Made by a program: the position numbers and the translations under genes. 64,000 bases of DNA from Lithobates sylvaticus (taxonomy: Eukaryota; Chordata; Amphibia; Anura; Ranidae): NCBI GenBank assembly GCA_028564925.1, contig CM053034.1:154659705-154723704 (forward strand), in the 5' to 3' direction. This document shows, in pieces, positions 55,801 through 57,872 of the stretch; positions within the stretch are counted from its first letter, which is position 1; every line of letters begins with the position of its first letter. The notes beneath the pieces are model-generated. The model was given only the letters and a program-made list of their open reading frames with translations, was not told the DNA's origin and searched no databases.

Positions 55801-56411
55801 TGTCGGCCATTATCGGCACCTTTTGAAGCAATGTTAAAAATCCTGCTTGCTGCATTTTTGGTCAGAAAAAAAAAAAAAATGCACCAGTGTTGGGTTTTGA
55901 TTATGAAAAACACACCATAAAGGCCCCTTTCCTTTAGCCATCCACTTGCTAAGCGGGGATCGCTCCAGGCTGCGCCTGTCCATTTTCATCCGTTCCGATC
56001 CGCCAGACGGATGTAAAATAGGATATCCATCCATCTGGATTTTGCGGATCGGATCCATCCGTCGCTCCATAGAGATGTATGGAGCGACCGTTCAGATCCG
56101 CCTGAAAAAACTGACAGGCGGATTTGAACGTTCTGCACATGTGAAAGGGGCCTAAGTAAAATTGCTGCAAAATTGCAGGCGTTTTCGGCAGCCATTATCA
56201 ACACTTTTTTCTTTTTTGGCATAACGCTGAAGACCCTATTTTCGACCAATAATTTTCGGTGGCCATAAATTCGGTGCCTCGCTATGAATAAGGATAAAAA
56301 GTAAAATAAACTTACATGAGGATACAGGGGGAAATGCAGGTTTGTCTTGAGGTGCAACACAGACCCACCACACCAGTCCTCAAACACATGGAGGTTGACC
56401 TTGCCTTTATT
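5632..56411 (-). CDS. b4galnt4: B4GALNT4-like beta-1,4-N-acetylgalactosaminyltransferase, 12 internal exons (partial gene)
   Basis: This is a Golgi type II membrane glycosyltransferase. Known family members transfer GalNAc in beta-1,4 linkage to GlcNAc, making LacdiNAc on N- and O-glycans. Twelve minus-strand exons with GT/AG borders join without phase conflict: 56411-56316, 55602-55512, 47559-47459, 45481-45414, 35160-35082, 26987-26921, 23574-23434, 23248-23139, 14056-13956, 13706-13633, 7514-6362 and 5921-5632. They give about 790 codons. Recognisable blocks are [76 protein letters not shown] and ATVHFVVP. The [10 protein letters not shown] and [15 protein letters not shown] blocks resemble my memory of B4GALNT4 more than B4GALNT3. 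The membrane-anchor exon(s) and the catalytic DxD/GGEDWE exons are not in the window. No coding break was seen. Confidence 0.85.
5922..6361. other. Short b4galnt4 intron, nothing else seen
   Basis: A 440-bp intron between the last two exons in the window. No repeat or conserved element recognised. Confidence 0.7.
6362..7514 (-). CDS. b4galnt4: b4galnt4 large linker exon (1153 bp)
   Basis: This exon enters in phase 1 and leaves in phase 2, and is open for 384 codons. The first ~300 residues are low-complexity and charged: a DDDEDEEG start, a KKRKGDKGD basic patch, and many Arg, Lys, Ser and Pro. They look disordered and are not conserved with human in my memory. The last ~80 residues (INWQRTFSV..., [32 protein letters not shown]) are strongly family-like. 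In the mammalian paralogues the same position holds an acidic, variable linker. I expect it to be a flexible luminal spacer. Confidence 0.9.
7515..8264. other. Intron sequence, no feature recognised
   Basis: AT-rich sequence without an ORF, terminal repeats or recognisable element. Confidence 0.5.
8265..9279 (+). repeat. TTAACC-family repeat, copy 2 (left end lost)
   Basis: It has the same block order as copy 1: GATCTGCC...TGTAAACAAGGCAGATC, CCTGCCAGTGTC, CGCCGCCATTACTAGTAA, GGTGATCAAATAACACC, AAAGCTCTATTTGTGGGG and a closing TGGTTAA at 9279. The 5' TTAACC end is missing. Long T-runs interrupt the 3' half. Confidence 0.75.
9280..10315. other. Intron segment bounded internally by a ~60-bp direct repeat
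   Basis: Related blocks at 9387-9455 and 10057-10120 (TATTCTGACCARTARAATRC, ATTTAAGCTCAT, ACACGCAYACAT) lie ~670 bp apart in the same orientation. A C-run sits at 9677-9692. No ORF. It could be a decayed element or a local duplication. Confidence 0.4.
10316..10489. mobile_element. Short MITE with ~35-bp inverted termini (GGAGGTTATTTACTAAAAC)
   Basis: The left end GGAGGTTATTTACTAAAACT is mirrored by AGTTTTAGTAAATATCCTCC at 10470-10489. The pairing continues inward (GGAGTGTGCAAAATCTG / CAGATTCTGAGTGCTCC). No ORF. A related, more degraded copy lies at 50222-50365. Confidence 0.85.
10554..10690. repeat. Truncated hairpin MITE with a TTCACAC terminus
   Basis: Starts GTGCCGGTTCACACAGGGGC and contains GCGACTTGCA-type interior words like the element at 4050. 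The right terminus is lost where TTAACC copy 3 begins. Confidence 0.5.
10700..11355 (+). repeat. TTAACC-family repeat, copy 3 (both ends incomplete)
   Basis: Shares the TGTAAACAAGGCACACCGCT hairpin, CCTGCCAGTGTCATTTATAC, CGCCGCTATTACTAGTAA and GCGCAAACCAATCAATAAAA blocks. The 3' third is missing. It contains a C-run (11011-11026) and a 32-bp A-run (~11250-11278). Confidence 0.7.
11497..13465 (+). repeat. TTAACC-family repeat, copy 4, carrying a LINE insertion
   Basis: Full-length ends: TTAACCGCTTACCTACCGGC at 11497 and GGGGCTTAAGTGGTTAA at 13465. The family sequence is interrupted at AAAAATCACT (11934) by a LINE fragment and resumes with ATCACTGATCGCCGCC at ~13045. Without the insert it is about 0.87 kb. 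Confidence 0.8.
11944..13040 (+). mobile_element. 5'-truncated L1-like LINE (ORF2 C-terminus and 3' UTR)
   Basis: An open frame at 11951-12703 encodes the last ~250 residues of an L1-clade ORF2. It has the conserved C-terminal Cys/His segment ([20 protein letters not shown]), and there is no RT or endonuclease. A G/purine-rich 3' UTR (12760-12870) and an A-tail (~13031-13045) follow. The target duplication AAAAATCACT is at 11934-11943 and 13041-13050; its A-rich side is ambiguous with the tail. The ORF has no ATG at its start because the copy is truncated. Confidence 0.88.
13633..13706 (-). CDS. b4galnt4: b4galnt4 exon, [12 protein letters not shown] block
   Basis: This 74-bp exon enters in phase 2 and leaves in phase 1. 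It encodes [20 protein letters not shown] then FFNR, matching the family FSFQEYIKIDQ. It marks the change from the conserved stem to the variable linker. Confidence 0.88.
13956..14056 (-). CDS. b4galnt4: b4galnt4 exon, [15 protein letters not shown] block
   Basis: This 101-bp exon enters in phase 0 and leaves in phase 2. It encodes [20 protein letters not shown] then NKCFYRESP, matching the family [24 protein letters not shown]. The donor is gtaagtg. Confidence 0.92.
14314..15266 (-). repeat. TTAACC-family repeat, copy 5 (inverted)
   Basis: Minus-strand copy starting TTAACCGCTTCAGCCCCGG (14314). It runs through CAAATAGAGCTTTC, TGGTGGTATTTGATCGCC, ATATTTTTGGTAAAA, AATGGCGGCGATC and GACACTGGCAG to a CGGTCGGCAACTGGTTA-like end. 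An A-run at 14632-14663 has expanded. Confidence 0.78.
15265..15752. mobile_element. MITE with TTAAAGTGTTACTAAACCC-type termini
   Basis: The right end GTGGGTTTAGTAACACTTTAA (~15731-15751) is mirrored by TTACAGTGTCACTAAACCCA at ~15265. An internal block (AGTATATAGCAGTCTTGTGACTTC ... GTCTGGACAGTGCTGATTGG) recurs as a fragment at 43084-43250. No ORF. Confidence 0.7.
15753..16532. other. Intron with GC-rich interspersed sequence
   Basis: Contains GGGCCCAG-type repeats (15890-15980) and a G-run at 16206-16220. No ORF of note. Probably a degraded repeat. Confidence 0.4.
16533..16920. repeat. Inverted-ended interspersed repeat, probable MITE
   Basis: The left end TTACTAAAGGCAAATAGGCG followed by GTTCACTTTGTAAGGG is complementary to TTCCTTTACAAAGTGAATAG then CCAATTTGC near 16880-16905. 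The middle contains unrelated GC-rich text, possibly a second insertion (16705-16850). Confidence 0.5.
16997..17413. mobile_element. TA-flanked MITE with CAGGGGGTCCCCGACTTACA termini
   Basis: The left end TACAGGGGGTCCCCGACTTA is mirrored by TTGTAACCCGGGGACCCCCTGTA ending ~17413. The TA flanks fit a Tc1/mariner-type target. About 415 bp, no ORF. Confidence 0.82.
17660..17823. repeat. DIRS copy 1, left inverted terminal repeat
   Basis: The block around TTGGAGTACATCATGGGACA to TCCAGGAGTACC is the reverse complement of 22282-22435 apart from small differences. A GATA microsatellite follows immediately at 17837-17860. Confidence 0.85.
17925..18025. repeat. DIRS copy 1, internal complementary region
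   Basis: This segment contains complements of both outer ends of the element in tandem: GATGTACTCCAAGA matches the left end, and TTTCTTTATCGTACATCATG matches the right end. In DIRS biology this region is thought to template circle formation. Its position next to the recombinase region is typical. Confidence 0.8.
21038..21183 (+). repeat. TTAACC-family 3' fragment inside DIRS copy 1 (copy 6)
   Basis: About 146 bp matching the last part of the family, from GGTGATCAAATACCACCAAA to GGGGCTTAAGTGGTTAA. DIRS sequence lies on both sides. Confidence 0.78.
22282..22435. repeat. DIRS copy 1, right inverted terminal repeat
   Basis: GGTACTCCTGGAAGGAGGAA through CCCATGATGTACGATAAAGA is complementary to the left terminus at 17660-17823. 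Confidence 0.85.
22436..23138. other. Intron, no element recognised
   Basis: A G-run at 23038-23047 and no other repeat signature I recognise. No ORF of note. Confidence 0.45.
23139..23248 (-). CDS. b4galnt4: b4galnt4 exon, PMIEES...RYQGLQF block
   Basis: This 110-bp exon enters in phase 1 and leaves in phase 0. It encodes [20 protein letters not shown] then GLQF, matching the family [22 protein letters not shown]. It is only 185 bp from the upstream exon, the second-shortest intron found, close to the 14 kb host DIRS cluster side. Confidence 0.9.
23434..23574 (-). CDS. b4galnt4: b4galnt4 exon, [16 protein letters not shown] block
   Basis: This 141-bp exon enters and leaves in phase 1. It encodes 47 codons ending in [10 protein letters not shown], matching the family NETFLQMDEVGHIPQT...RPDPRDTLY. 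The donor is gtaagta. Confidence 0.9.
23632..24032. mobile_element. Hairpin MITE of the ACACGATCGGAA family, copy 1
   Basis: Ends ACGTTCATACGATCGGAC and CCGACCGTGTGTACGCGGCT are inverted. The interior repeats the words CGGAATTTACGACAACA and CGGAAATTTC. An internal GGTGTACACACGATCGGAA at ~23860 suggests a composite of two copies. The same family occurs at 40796-41170. Confidence 0.75.
24381..24411. repeat. (ATT)n microsatellite
   Basis: About ten ATT units, directly followed by a SINE-like segment. Confidence 0.95.
24415..24610 (+). repeat. SINE-like fragment (GTTACATAGTAGGTGAGGTTGA)
   Basis: GTAGTTACATAGTAGGTGAG then GTTGAAAACAAGACACAAGT and CCAACCTATG recur in degraded form at 36665-36730 and, inverted, at ~52190-52245. 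This is an interspersed amphibian retroposon-like repeat. No pol III boxes were identified in it. Confidence 0.55.
24612..25559. other. Intron with decayed repeats
   Basis: Contains non-coding text such as GGAGAAGCAATGCAACC and a region of GCGGGACATC-type words inverted on themselves (25395-25500). No gene evidence. Confidence 0.4.
25560..25980. repeat. GC-rich minisatellite cluster
   Basis: A 24-bp unit GCTGCACTGATGGGCACTGG occurs twice at ~25557-25605. A 45-bp unit (GGTGACCCATCCACTGCAGG...) occurs at 25781-25825 and 25826-25870 and partly from 25871. A ~26-bp unit (AGCCAGCCAGCCACAGGAGG...) occurs at 25911-25937 and 25938-25963. ORFs here on both strands are repeat by-products. Confidence 0.8.
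26000..26920. other. Intron with G-run, A-runs and a diffuse repeat
   Basis: A 20-bp G-run at 26161-26180. Variants of GGTCCCATTAGACTCT / CTCTAATGGGACCTGG appear in both orientations between 26140 and 26345. A-runs lie at 26347-26365 and 26787-26812. No coding evidence. Confidence 0.45.
26921..26987 (-). CDS. b4galnt4: b4galnt4 exon, [15 protein letters not shown] block
   Basis: This 67-bp exon enters in phase 0 and leaves in phase 1. It encodes [20 protein letters not shown], which aligns with family [20 protein letters not shown]. The acceptor is tttcag and the donor gtagaa. Confidence 0.9.
26988..28058. other. Intron with an interspersed repeat related to 48480-48690
   Basis: At ~27470-27650 the words GGCCGTGCATGCTGGAAAAC and CAGCAGCTGACCGACT are inverted relatives of ACAGAAGCCGG and GCTGGTTTTCCAGCATGC at 48540-48600. 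No ORF evidence. Confidence 0.4.
28059..28098. repeat. Terminal fragment of a TTAAAGTGGTTGTAAACCCC MITE
   Basis: Forty bases beginning CTTAAAGTGGTTGTAAACCC, a terminus similar to that of the complete element at 44835-45062. The copy is cut off by the adjacent Tc1-like insertion at 28101. Confidence 0.55.
28101..28850 (-). mobile_element. Tc1-like transposon, truncated, minus orientation
   Basis: The terminus at 28101 (TACAGGTGCATCGCCAAAAA) and the following AAGTTAATTAATTTCAGTAA are those of a widespread fish/amphibian Tc1-like family. Minus-strand coding text at 28850-28390 includes [33 protein letters not shown] and, in another frame, the [11 protein letters not shown]-like and ATWASIAPQ-like C-terminal region. 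Frames are disrupted and the N-terminal half is missing. Confidence 0.85.
29130..34570 (-). repeat. TTAACC-family repeat, copy 7 (inverted), split by a 4.5-kb LINE
   Basis: Minus copy with ends TTAACCACTTAAGCCCCAGA (29130) and GGCAAGCGGTTAA (34570). Family blocks run to GACACATCGGACATTTTT (29630-29647) and resume from the duplicate of that word at 34121-34138. About 0.95 kb without the insert. Confidence 0.85.
29648..34120 (-). mobile_element. L1-like LINE with nearly complete ORF2, 5'-truncated
   Basis: The insertion is bounded by an 18-bp perfect duplication, GACACATCGGACATTTTT, with an A-tail (T-run on the plus strand at 29648-29656). ORF2 runs 33728 to ~29976. An AP-endonuclease domain (33728-32649) shows [23 protein letters not shown] and SDHCPLL. 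The reverse transcriptase (32617-~31000) shows [30 protein letters not shown] and the catalytic YADD. The C-terminal Cys/His segment ([16 protein letters not shown]) is at ~30360. Three frame changes near 32655, 31945 and 30330 make it inactive. The 3' UTR is 29648-29975. Sequence 33729-34120 is upstream/ORF1-adjacent and ORF1 is absent. Confidence 0.92.
34571..35081. other. Intron, no element recognised
   Basis: AT-rich sequence with short A-runs (34697-34720). No ORF or terminal repeats noted. Confidence 0.45.
35082..35160 (-). CDS. b4galnt4: b4galnt4 exon, end of PA14-like domain
   Basis: This 79-bp exon enters in phase 2 and leaves in phase 0. It encodes [18 protein letters not shown] followed by SDHVEVA, the last strands of the PA14-like domain. 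The next exon supplies the W of the family VEVAW motif. Confidence 0.92.
35390..36185. repeat. Decayed interspersed repeats
   Basis: 35390-35875 contains AGGAACTGCAGTCTACTCAC and ends in GAAGTTCCACTTTAAGC, the terminal word of a GC-rich repeat family. 35868-36185 has TTAACC-family-like features: paired CACGATCAGAG / GATTGATCACGTGG words and the end GGCGGGCGGCAAGTGG. No ORF. Confidence 0.45.
36186..36230. repeat. (GATA)n microsatellite
   Basis: About seven GATA units with interruptions. Confidence 0.9.
36231..37376. other. Intron with SINE-like fragment and repeats
   Basis: 36665-36730 contains a degraded SINE-like block (TACATAGTTACATAGTTGGT then AAGGTGGAATAAAG). An A-run (37170-37188) followed by a G-run (37199-37208) lies in an interspersed repeat that resumes after the MITE at 37377-37770. 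No gene evidence. Confidence 0.45.
37377..37770. mobile_element. Hairpin MITE with AAGGGTCCTTTCACATG termini
   Basis: AAGGGTCCTTTCACATG at 37377 is mirrored by CATGTGAAAGGACCCTT ending 37770. The interior begins GGTCCGATCAGGTCCGCCTG and CAGTTTTTCAGGCGGACC and is self-complementary. It is related to 55919-56156 by the GGCGGA and CCATCCGTC words. Confidence 0.82.
37771..38649. other. Intron / upstream region of the nested ORF
   Basis: 37771-38000 continues an interspersed repeat. 38300-38600 shows no repeat I recognise. TGACTCAC at 38458 resembles an AP-1 site, but there is no support beyond the match. A promoter cannot be assigned. Confidence 0.35.
38650..40029 (+). CDS. Unrecognised 459-codon single-exon ORF nested antisense in a b4galnt4 intron
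   Basis: This frame runs uninterrupted from the first of two adjacent ATGs (38650, 38653) to TAA at 40027. The second ATG has A at -3 and G at +4, a good context. I do not recognise the protein. It is acidic. Residues ~1-200 are Ser/Thr/Glu-rich with no clear motif. Residues ~225-370 contain loosely repeating short hydrophobic units of the type G-T/A-V-x-I...M-E-S-L. Residues ~375-445 have regular hydrophobic spacing ([20 protein letters not shown]...[17 protein letters not shown]), predicting a coiled coil. No signal peptide or membrane span is obvious. An acceptor-like gggtacag at ~38611-38618 could mark a spliced 5' UTR. An AATAAA occurs at 40384. A chance open frame of this length is very unlikely, so this is a nested gene, a young retrocopy, or an unknown element's gene. 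Confidence 0.6.
   Translation: MMELDALIATSHAEMEDLYFHNNSVDTGDEEEGRKMDPVISGPIKNDVSAKNEDSAVTIEWKEASDIFEHSHDSTTRTDDTALLSITSFALKSRNALTEEDKSLQPEKTDEKVTAEEVLSLAMEQRDPQEDNAAGMNTESNELQLDGECWEHINWTENSTEQWATGSSMTGDFSDSSTLCAGSLNVSTYDTNSLQSDSWIMQRQLMEPELRSDKTNLVSCDSLSPGIGYMETFDVGTADIRMAPMESLHLSLVSNNNLILGATGTGSSSLSSMNLANLADWNMGSVPVKCLQLGAVNIASLTLGTVGISVIPMVSAGTIDINPFKENIGMVSMESLEGETISTDSENLVTLYADHVNVNVDSITPEGVRERWHPLEDRLFALGEALTALDKKLEGFSPRLQEAEILLNNMDCSLTQHAMHINDIMIENTALAQRILQLEEQMRGEKQHHLFDRESEEDA
40328..40366. repeat. Perfect 18-bp hairpin (40328-40345 / 40349-40366)
   Basis: CATAATGGGCTACTATGC, a 3-nt loop GAT, then the exact reverse complement. It lies ~300 bp after the stop of the nested ORF. The stem is too short for a typical microRNA precursor. 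It may be the fused ends of a deleted inverted-repeat element. Confidence 0.85.
40387..40425. repeat. Second hairpin in tandem (40387-40404 / 40409-40425)
   Basis: AAAGAGGAAGTAAAACCC, loop ATTA, GGGTTTACTTCCTCTTT, with one bulged A. It overlaps the only nearby AATAAA (40384-40389). GGGTTTACTTCC is the terminal word of the TTAA MITE at 44835-45062. Confidence 0.8.
40440..40795. repeat. Interspersed repeat fragment
   Basis: AGTTTATCAATTCTTAGATG and TTTTCACCTGGTGATCCTGC recur at 4470-4600 and, inverted, at 41170-41300. The MITE at 40796 is inserted between the two inverted segments. Confidence 0.45.
40796..41170. mobile_element. Hairpin MITE of the ACACGATCGGAA family, copy 2
   Basis: ATGCCGCGTACACACGATCG followed by GAAATTCC is mirrored by AATTCTGATCGTGTGTACAC then GGCAT at 41170. 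The same family as 23632-24032. No ORF. Confidence 0.85.
41300..42390. other. Intron, mostly unassigned
   Basis: An A-run at 41388-41412. No terminal repeats or ORF evidence recognised. Confidence 0.4.
42391..42602. mobile_element. Hairpin MITE with AGCCTAGGTTCACA termini
   Basis: TAGCCTAGGTTCACATATAT at 42391 is mirrored by AAGTGTGAACCTAGGCTTA at 42602. The interior has complementary GCGATGCGGGAA / TTCCCGCATCGC arms. No ORF. Confidence 0.82.
42639..42679. repeat. (CA)n microsatellite
   Basis: About 20 CA units, 35 bp after the preceding MITE. Confidence 0.95.
43084..43250. repeat. Fragment of the 15265-15752 MITE family
   Basis: AGTATATAGCAGTCTTGTGA, CTTCCATCAGTGTCCA, GTCTGGACAGTGCTGATTGG and CAGATCACATG match 15375-15520 in order. 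Both termini are lost. Confidence 0.7.
43543..43759. mobile_element. Non-autonomous Tc1 derivative (CACAAAAGTGAGTACACCCC)
   Basis: TATCTCACAAAAGTGAGTAC at 43543 is mirrored by TACTTTTGTGAGATA at 43759, each edged by TA. The interior (GTGACAAAACTGAAGAAATG, ACACTTTGCTACAATATAAA) matches a widespread vertebrate Tc1 family as I remember it. About 217 bp with no transposase. Confidence 0.85.
43767..44640 (+). mobile_element. Tc1-like transposon, 3'-truncated, with decayed transposase N-terminus
   Basis: Begins at a TA with CAGTGCCTTGAAAAAGTATT, a known Tc1 terminus type. A transposase starts at ~44141 ([20 protein letters not shown]). Its helix-turn-helix region and [18 protein letters not shown]-like linker are then spread over shifted frames to ~44620 (WGCFSQ-equivalent not reached). 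The catalytic DDE half and right terminus are missing. Confidence 0.85.
44835..45062. mobile_element. Complete TTAA-flanked MITE (TTAAAGCGGAAGTAAACCC)
   Basis: TTAAAGCGGAAGTAAACCC at 44835 is mirrored by GGGTTTACTTCCACTTTAA at 45062, giving 19-bp inverted termini beginning in TTAA, as in piggyBac-type elements. 228 bp with an internal A-run (~44868-44884). No ORF. Confidence 0.88.
45414..45481 (-). CDS. b4galnt4: b4galnt4 exon, EWTAPGEF block
   Basis: This 68-bp exon enters in phase 0 and leaves in phase 2. It encodes [20 protein letters not shown], which matches the family sequence after the PA14 core. The acceptor is tttcag and the donor gtaaag. Confidence 0.92.
45585..45850. repeat. One-ended hairpin MITE (TAAGGCCCGTTTCACAC)
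   Basis: The left terminus TAAGGCCCGTTTCACACTAG resembles that at 4050. The interior words ACTTGAGTCGC and GGTTCCTATACTACTTTGGT match the same subfamily as 10554-10690. No matching right terminus found. Confidence 0.55.
46104..46430. mobile_element. Hairpin MITE with TTAAGCTCAATTCACACCT termini
   Basis: TTAAGCTCAATTCACACCTA at 46104 is mirrored by AGGTGTGAATGGAGCCT near 46427. The interior contains GCGATT / AATCGC type pairs. No ORF. Confidence 0.7.
46962..47292. mobile_element. Hairpin MITE with AAAGCCCCTTTCACACTGG termini
   Basis: TTAAAAGCCCCTTTCACACT at ~46961 is mirrored by GTGTGAAAGGGGCCTAA at ~47293. The interior GCGCTGCTTTACCG / CGGTAAAGCAGCG and CTAGCGGGG words are the same as in 53562-53943. 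No ORF. Confidence 0.82.
47459..47559 (-). CDS. b4galnt4: b4galnt4 exon, PA14-like domain core
   Basis: This 101-bp exon enters in phase 1 and leaves in phase 0. It encodes [19 protein letters not shown], matching the family block QFAIAADDNAEFWLS, the PA14 core with its conserved D-N-x-E-F-W-L. It splices directly to the [11 protein letters not shown] exon, so no exon is needed between them. Confidence 0.92.
47560..48149. other. Intron, no element recognised
   Basis: AT-rich sequence then a segment (47860-48080) that may be a decayed repeat. No coding support. Confidence 0.4.
48150..48830. repeat. Interspersed repeat with a nested MITE-like insert (48377-48695)
   Basis: GATGGTCAACTTTCTTTC...GCCTCAAGTGTTG, ATGCTACAAAAGG, GGTCAAAGTCTTTAAACATG then CTATAGGAGTTGTTG, and CTCCCTACAGCCCACTTAAA then GATACTTGTG are paralleled in the same order at 53240-54270. 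The copy is interrupted by an inverted-ended segment (TTAAGCCTGGTACACAG to GTGTGTATGGCGCTTTA). Confidence 0.6.
48831..49998. other. Intron, mostly unassigned
   Basis: A short CA/GT-rich stretch at 49624-49675 and A-runs at 49774-49801 and 49825-49845. No gene evidence. Confidence 0.4.
50000..50218. mobile_element. TA-flanked MITE (GGTTTCCCCGAAAATAAGAC)
   Basis: TACCCGGTTTCCCCGAAAAT at 50000 is mirrored by ATTTTCGGGGAAACAGGGTA at 50218. An extra internal GTTTCCCCGAAAATAAG at ~50085 indicates partial duplication. This terminal sequence is widespread in vertebrate genomes as I recall. Confidence 0.85.
50222..50365. repeat. Degraded relative of the GGAGGTTATTTACTAAAAC MITE
   Basis: TGGTAGCCAATCAGCTT, GAAGCCGATTGGTTTCTATG, CAGAGCTGCAACAGATTTTG and CACGCTCCATTTTTAGAAGA are inverted relatives of 10330-10470. 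Confidence 0.6.
50380..50800 (+). repeat. Probable retroelement 3' tail (GATGAAGTG...GAAACGCGTTAGG)
   Basis: CTCCTGATGAAGTGAATGAG then TATTCATGAAACGCGTTAGG followed by an AT-rich tail and an A-rich end (50796-50816) is typical of amphibian non-LTR/Penelope-like tails. No coding region. Family uncertain. Confidence 0.4.
50820..51934. other. Intron, no element recognised
   Basis: AT-rich with an A-run at 51161-51175. The short ORFs here have no family resemblance. Confidence 0.4.
51935..52250 (+). repeat. tRNA-derived SINE (V-SINE-like)
   Basis: The head GGTGGCACAGTGGTGTAGCG then GTTAGCACTCTCACC carries an A-box-like TGGTGTAGCGG, and GGTTCAAATCCC (51991-52002) is a B box. The conserved body TGGATGTTCTCCCTGTGCCT then GCGTGGGTTTCCTCC follows. 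The tail joins an inverted piece of the SINE-like repeat at 24415 (AGTTGCATAGTTAGC). It is not a functional tRNA because the arms do not fold cleanly. Confidence 0.82.
52251..53235. other. Intron, no element recognised
   Basis: A-run at 52469-52496. No terminal repeats or coding evidence seen. Confidence 0.4.
53236..54270. repeat. Interspersed repeat holding two nested MITEs
   Basis: The outer repeat (GTGGTGGTCACCTTTCC...GCCTCAAG; ATGCTACAGAAAGATGTCAG; CTATAGAAGTTGTTGG; CCTACAGCCCCCATAAAAGA then TACTTGTGTCACAT) parallels 48150-48830. It is opened at ~53325 by an element ending in AGCTGGCTATACATT / CCATCTATGGCCAGCT (~53325-54030). That element is itself opened by the MITE at 53562-53943. Confidence 0.65.
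53562..53943. mobile_element. Hairpin MITE with TAAGGCCCTTTTACACTG termini
   Basis: ATAAGGCCCTTTTACACTGT at 53561 is mirrored by CAGTGTGAAAGTAGCCTTA at 53943. Strong internal inverted arms: GCCGCTAGCGGGGGTTAAAA / TTTTAACC..., CGGGCTTTCACACTGGAG. It shares its interior with 46962-47292. Confidence 0.82.
54271..54603. other. Intron, nothing recognised
   Basis: Short A-run at 54340-54352, no repeat termini or coding evidence. Confidence 0.4.
54604..55436 (+). repeat. TTAACC-ended repeat with a different interior (copy 8)
   Basis: Perfect TTAACCACTT at 54604 and AAGTGGTTAA at 55436. The interior (CCCGCTGGCCATCATATGAC, GTATTGCCTCAAACGTTAGA, AATTTGGCGCCATTCCACAA) is unlike the other seven copies, so it is a second subfamily using the same termini. 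No transposase frame. Confidence 0.75.
55512..55602 (-). CDS. b4galnt4: b4galnt4 exon, start of PA14-like domain
   Basis: This 91-bp exon enters in phase 0 and leaves in phase 1. It encodes [13 protein letters not shown] and [15 protein letters not shown], the first strands of the PA14-like domain. The acceptor is tctacag and the donor gtgagc. Confidence 0.92.
55603..55918. other. Short intron segment upstream of exon 55512-55602
   Basis: Intronic AT-rich sequence between the acceptor of this exon and the MITE at 55919. Nothing else seen. Confidence 0.5.
55919..56156. mobile_element. Hairpin MITE with AAAGGCCCCTTTCC termini
   Basis: AAAGGCCCCTTTCCTTTAGC at 55919 is mirrored by CATGTGAAAGGGGCCTAA at 56156. 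The interior GATCCGCC / GGCGGATT and CCATCCATCTGG words match the 37377-37770 subfamily. Confidence 0.75.
56316..56411 (-). CDS. b4galnt4: b4galnt4 exon, start of conserved stem ([11 protein letters not shown])
   Basis: This 96-bp exon starts in phase 0 and ends in phase 0, giving 32 codons. It follows a long pyrimidine tract and a cag acceptor and ends at a gtaagt donor. It encodes the conserved [11 protein letters not shown]...LHFPLYPH block that precedes the PA14-like domain. The preceding exon should end in phase 0 and lies outside the window. Confidence 0.9.
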
Positions 56412-57085
56412 CTGCAAGGGGGAGGAGGAAAAAAAAAAAAAAAAGGGAAAATATAAGTAATTTCCAGTAAATAGACAGAAGATATACAGAATAATCACTC
56501 CATGACTCTAATTTTCACAGAATTTCCTGCTCAGCATGTACCAAGCCCGCAAACATACAGTCCAGATAGTTCCTAGTACCACCCATCTGAAAGCATGCAG
56601 ACACAGCTGTACAAATTATGCACAATCTTAGCCATCCCAATCTAAATATGTAAGCCTCCGGTTATTTGGAAAAGTAACGAGTCATACACACCCAGTCTCC
56701 AATAGGCGATGCATGCAGGGAACTGTACTGTCTAGGATAAGAGGCTGCAGATTACGAAATAATTAAAAACAGCTTGCCGTTTCAGAGGAACAGTGAAAGC
56801 CCTGCTCAAATTGCAATTTTTTGAAATCTATGTAAAATTTAAAAATAGGAAATGACCTTTGCGCTTTACTGATGGATAGTGGATTTAATCAATCCACATG
56901 TGTATGTGAATAAATAAATAAAGTAAGTGCAAAATGTGCAATAAACGCTTATAAATATAAGTCAAATATAAAGTGAAGAAATAACTCCTATAAATAGTGA
57001 CAAGTGTGATTCAATGTAGATAAATTATCTTACATGAATAGATTACTAGCAGCCGAACCTAAATGTGTTCACAATACACAACAGA

Positions 57086-57872
57086 ATAATAAATTTAAAG
57101 TGATTTAGCGCTAAAATAACATAAAAGCACACAATAAGAATATCACATCTAATAAAACCAGTGAAAGAATCAATGATTAATAAAAATATATGTATAAAGG
57201 CACATAATTGAAACACAAGTGGACTAATAAATAAAGAAGGGTAAATAATGAGTCTGATAATAATAAAAAAAGTCCGATATATAAAAGGGGTTAAAAAAGT
57301 TCAGATTAGGGGATAGAAGTTGTTGGCATCATTGGGAAGTAGCTCTCGATAGCATCAATAGTATAAATGGTTACAAGACGACTGTTTCAAATTTAATCCA
57401 CACATATATATGCTGAGTTTGTTTCCAAAAAGTAGGGTGTTTCACAACTGTCAGCAGGGTAGGTTGGTGCAATCCTTAAGCAGTTTCACTAGCCTCTCAC
57501 CTCATATACTCTTTGGTAGCGCGTGTGATATAGGAATGTTGTAGTTCTTCTCCACCATCCGAGCGCTTCTCCTCCCTTTCAGTGGCTTGTCACCGCACAG
57601 TGGAAACGGAGATGTACCTTCACGTTGGGACCTCTGTCCTCTCCACGCCGTTAGGACAGCGTCCATCTAGATACGGGTCAATAGCCAAGTCTCCAATCCA
57701 ATACAATCACCGGGGAGAAGGGGGGGGGGGGAAATGCTTCCAATGGTGAAGTATATCAAAACACGGGGACTTTATTCGCAAAACAAAATAAAAATTGGAC
57801 TCTTACAAGATAAAAATTTTCAAGCAGGCAAACATATAAAAATGCCGTCCAAACGCCGATCTCGCATCACTT
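57086..57872. repeat. Left arm of the long palindrome
   Basis: 787 bp. Pairs with 57896-58761, for example GTGATTTAGCGCTAAAATAA with TTATTTTAGCGCTAAATCAC, and ATGCCGTCCAAACGCCGATC with GATCGGCGTTTGGACGGCAT. A G-run at 57721-57731 pairs with a C-run at 58039-58053. Confidence 0.9.
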
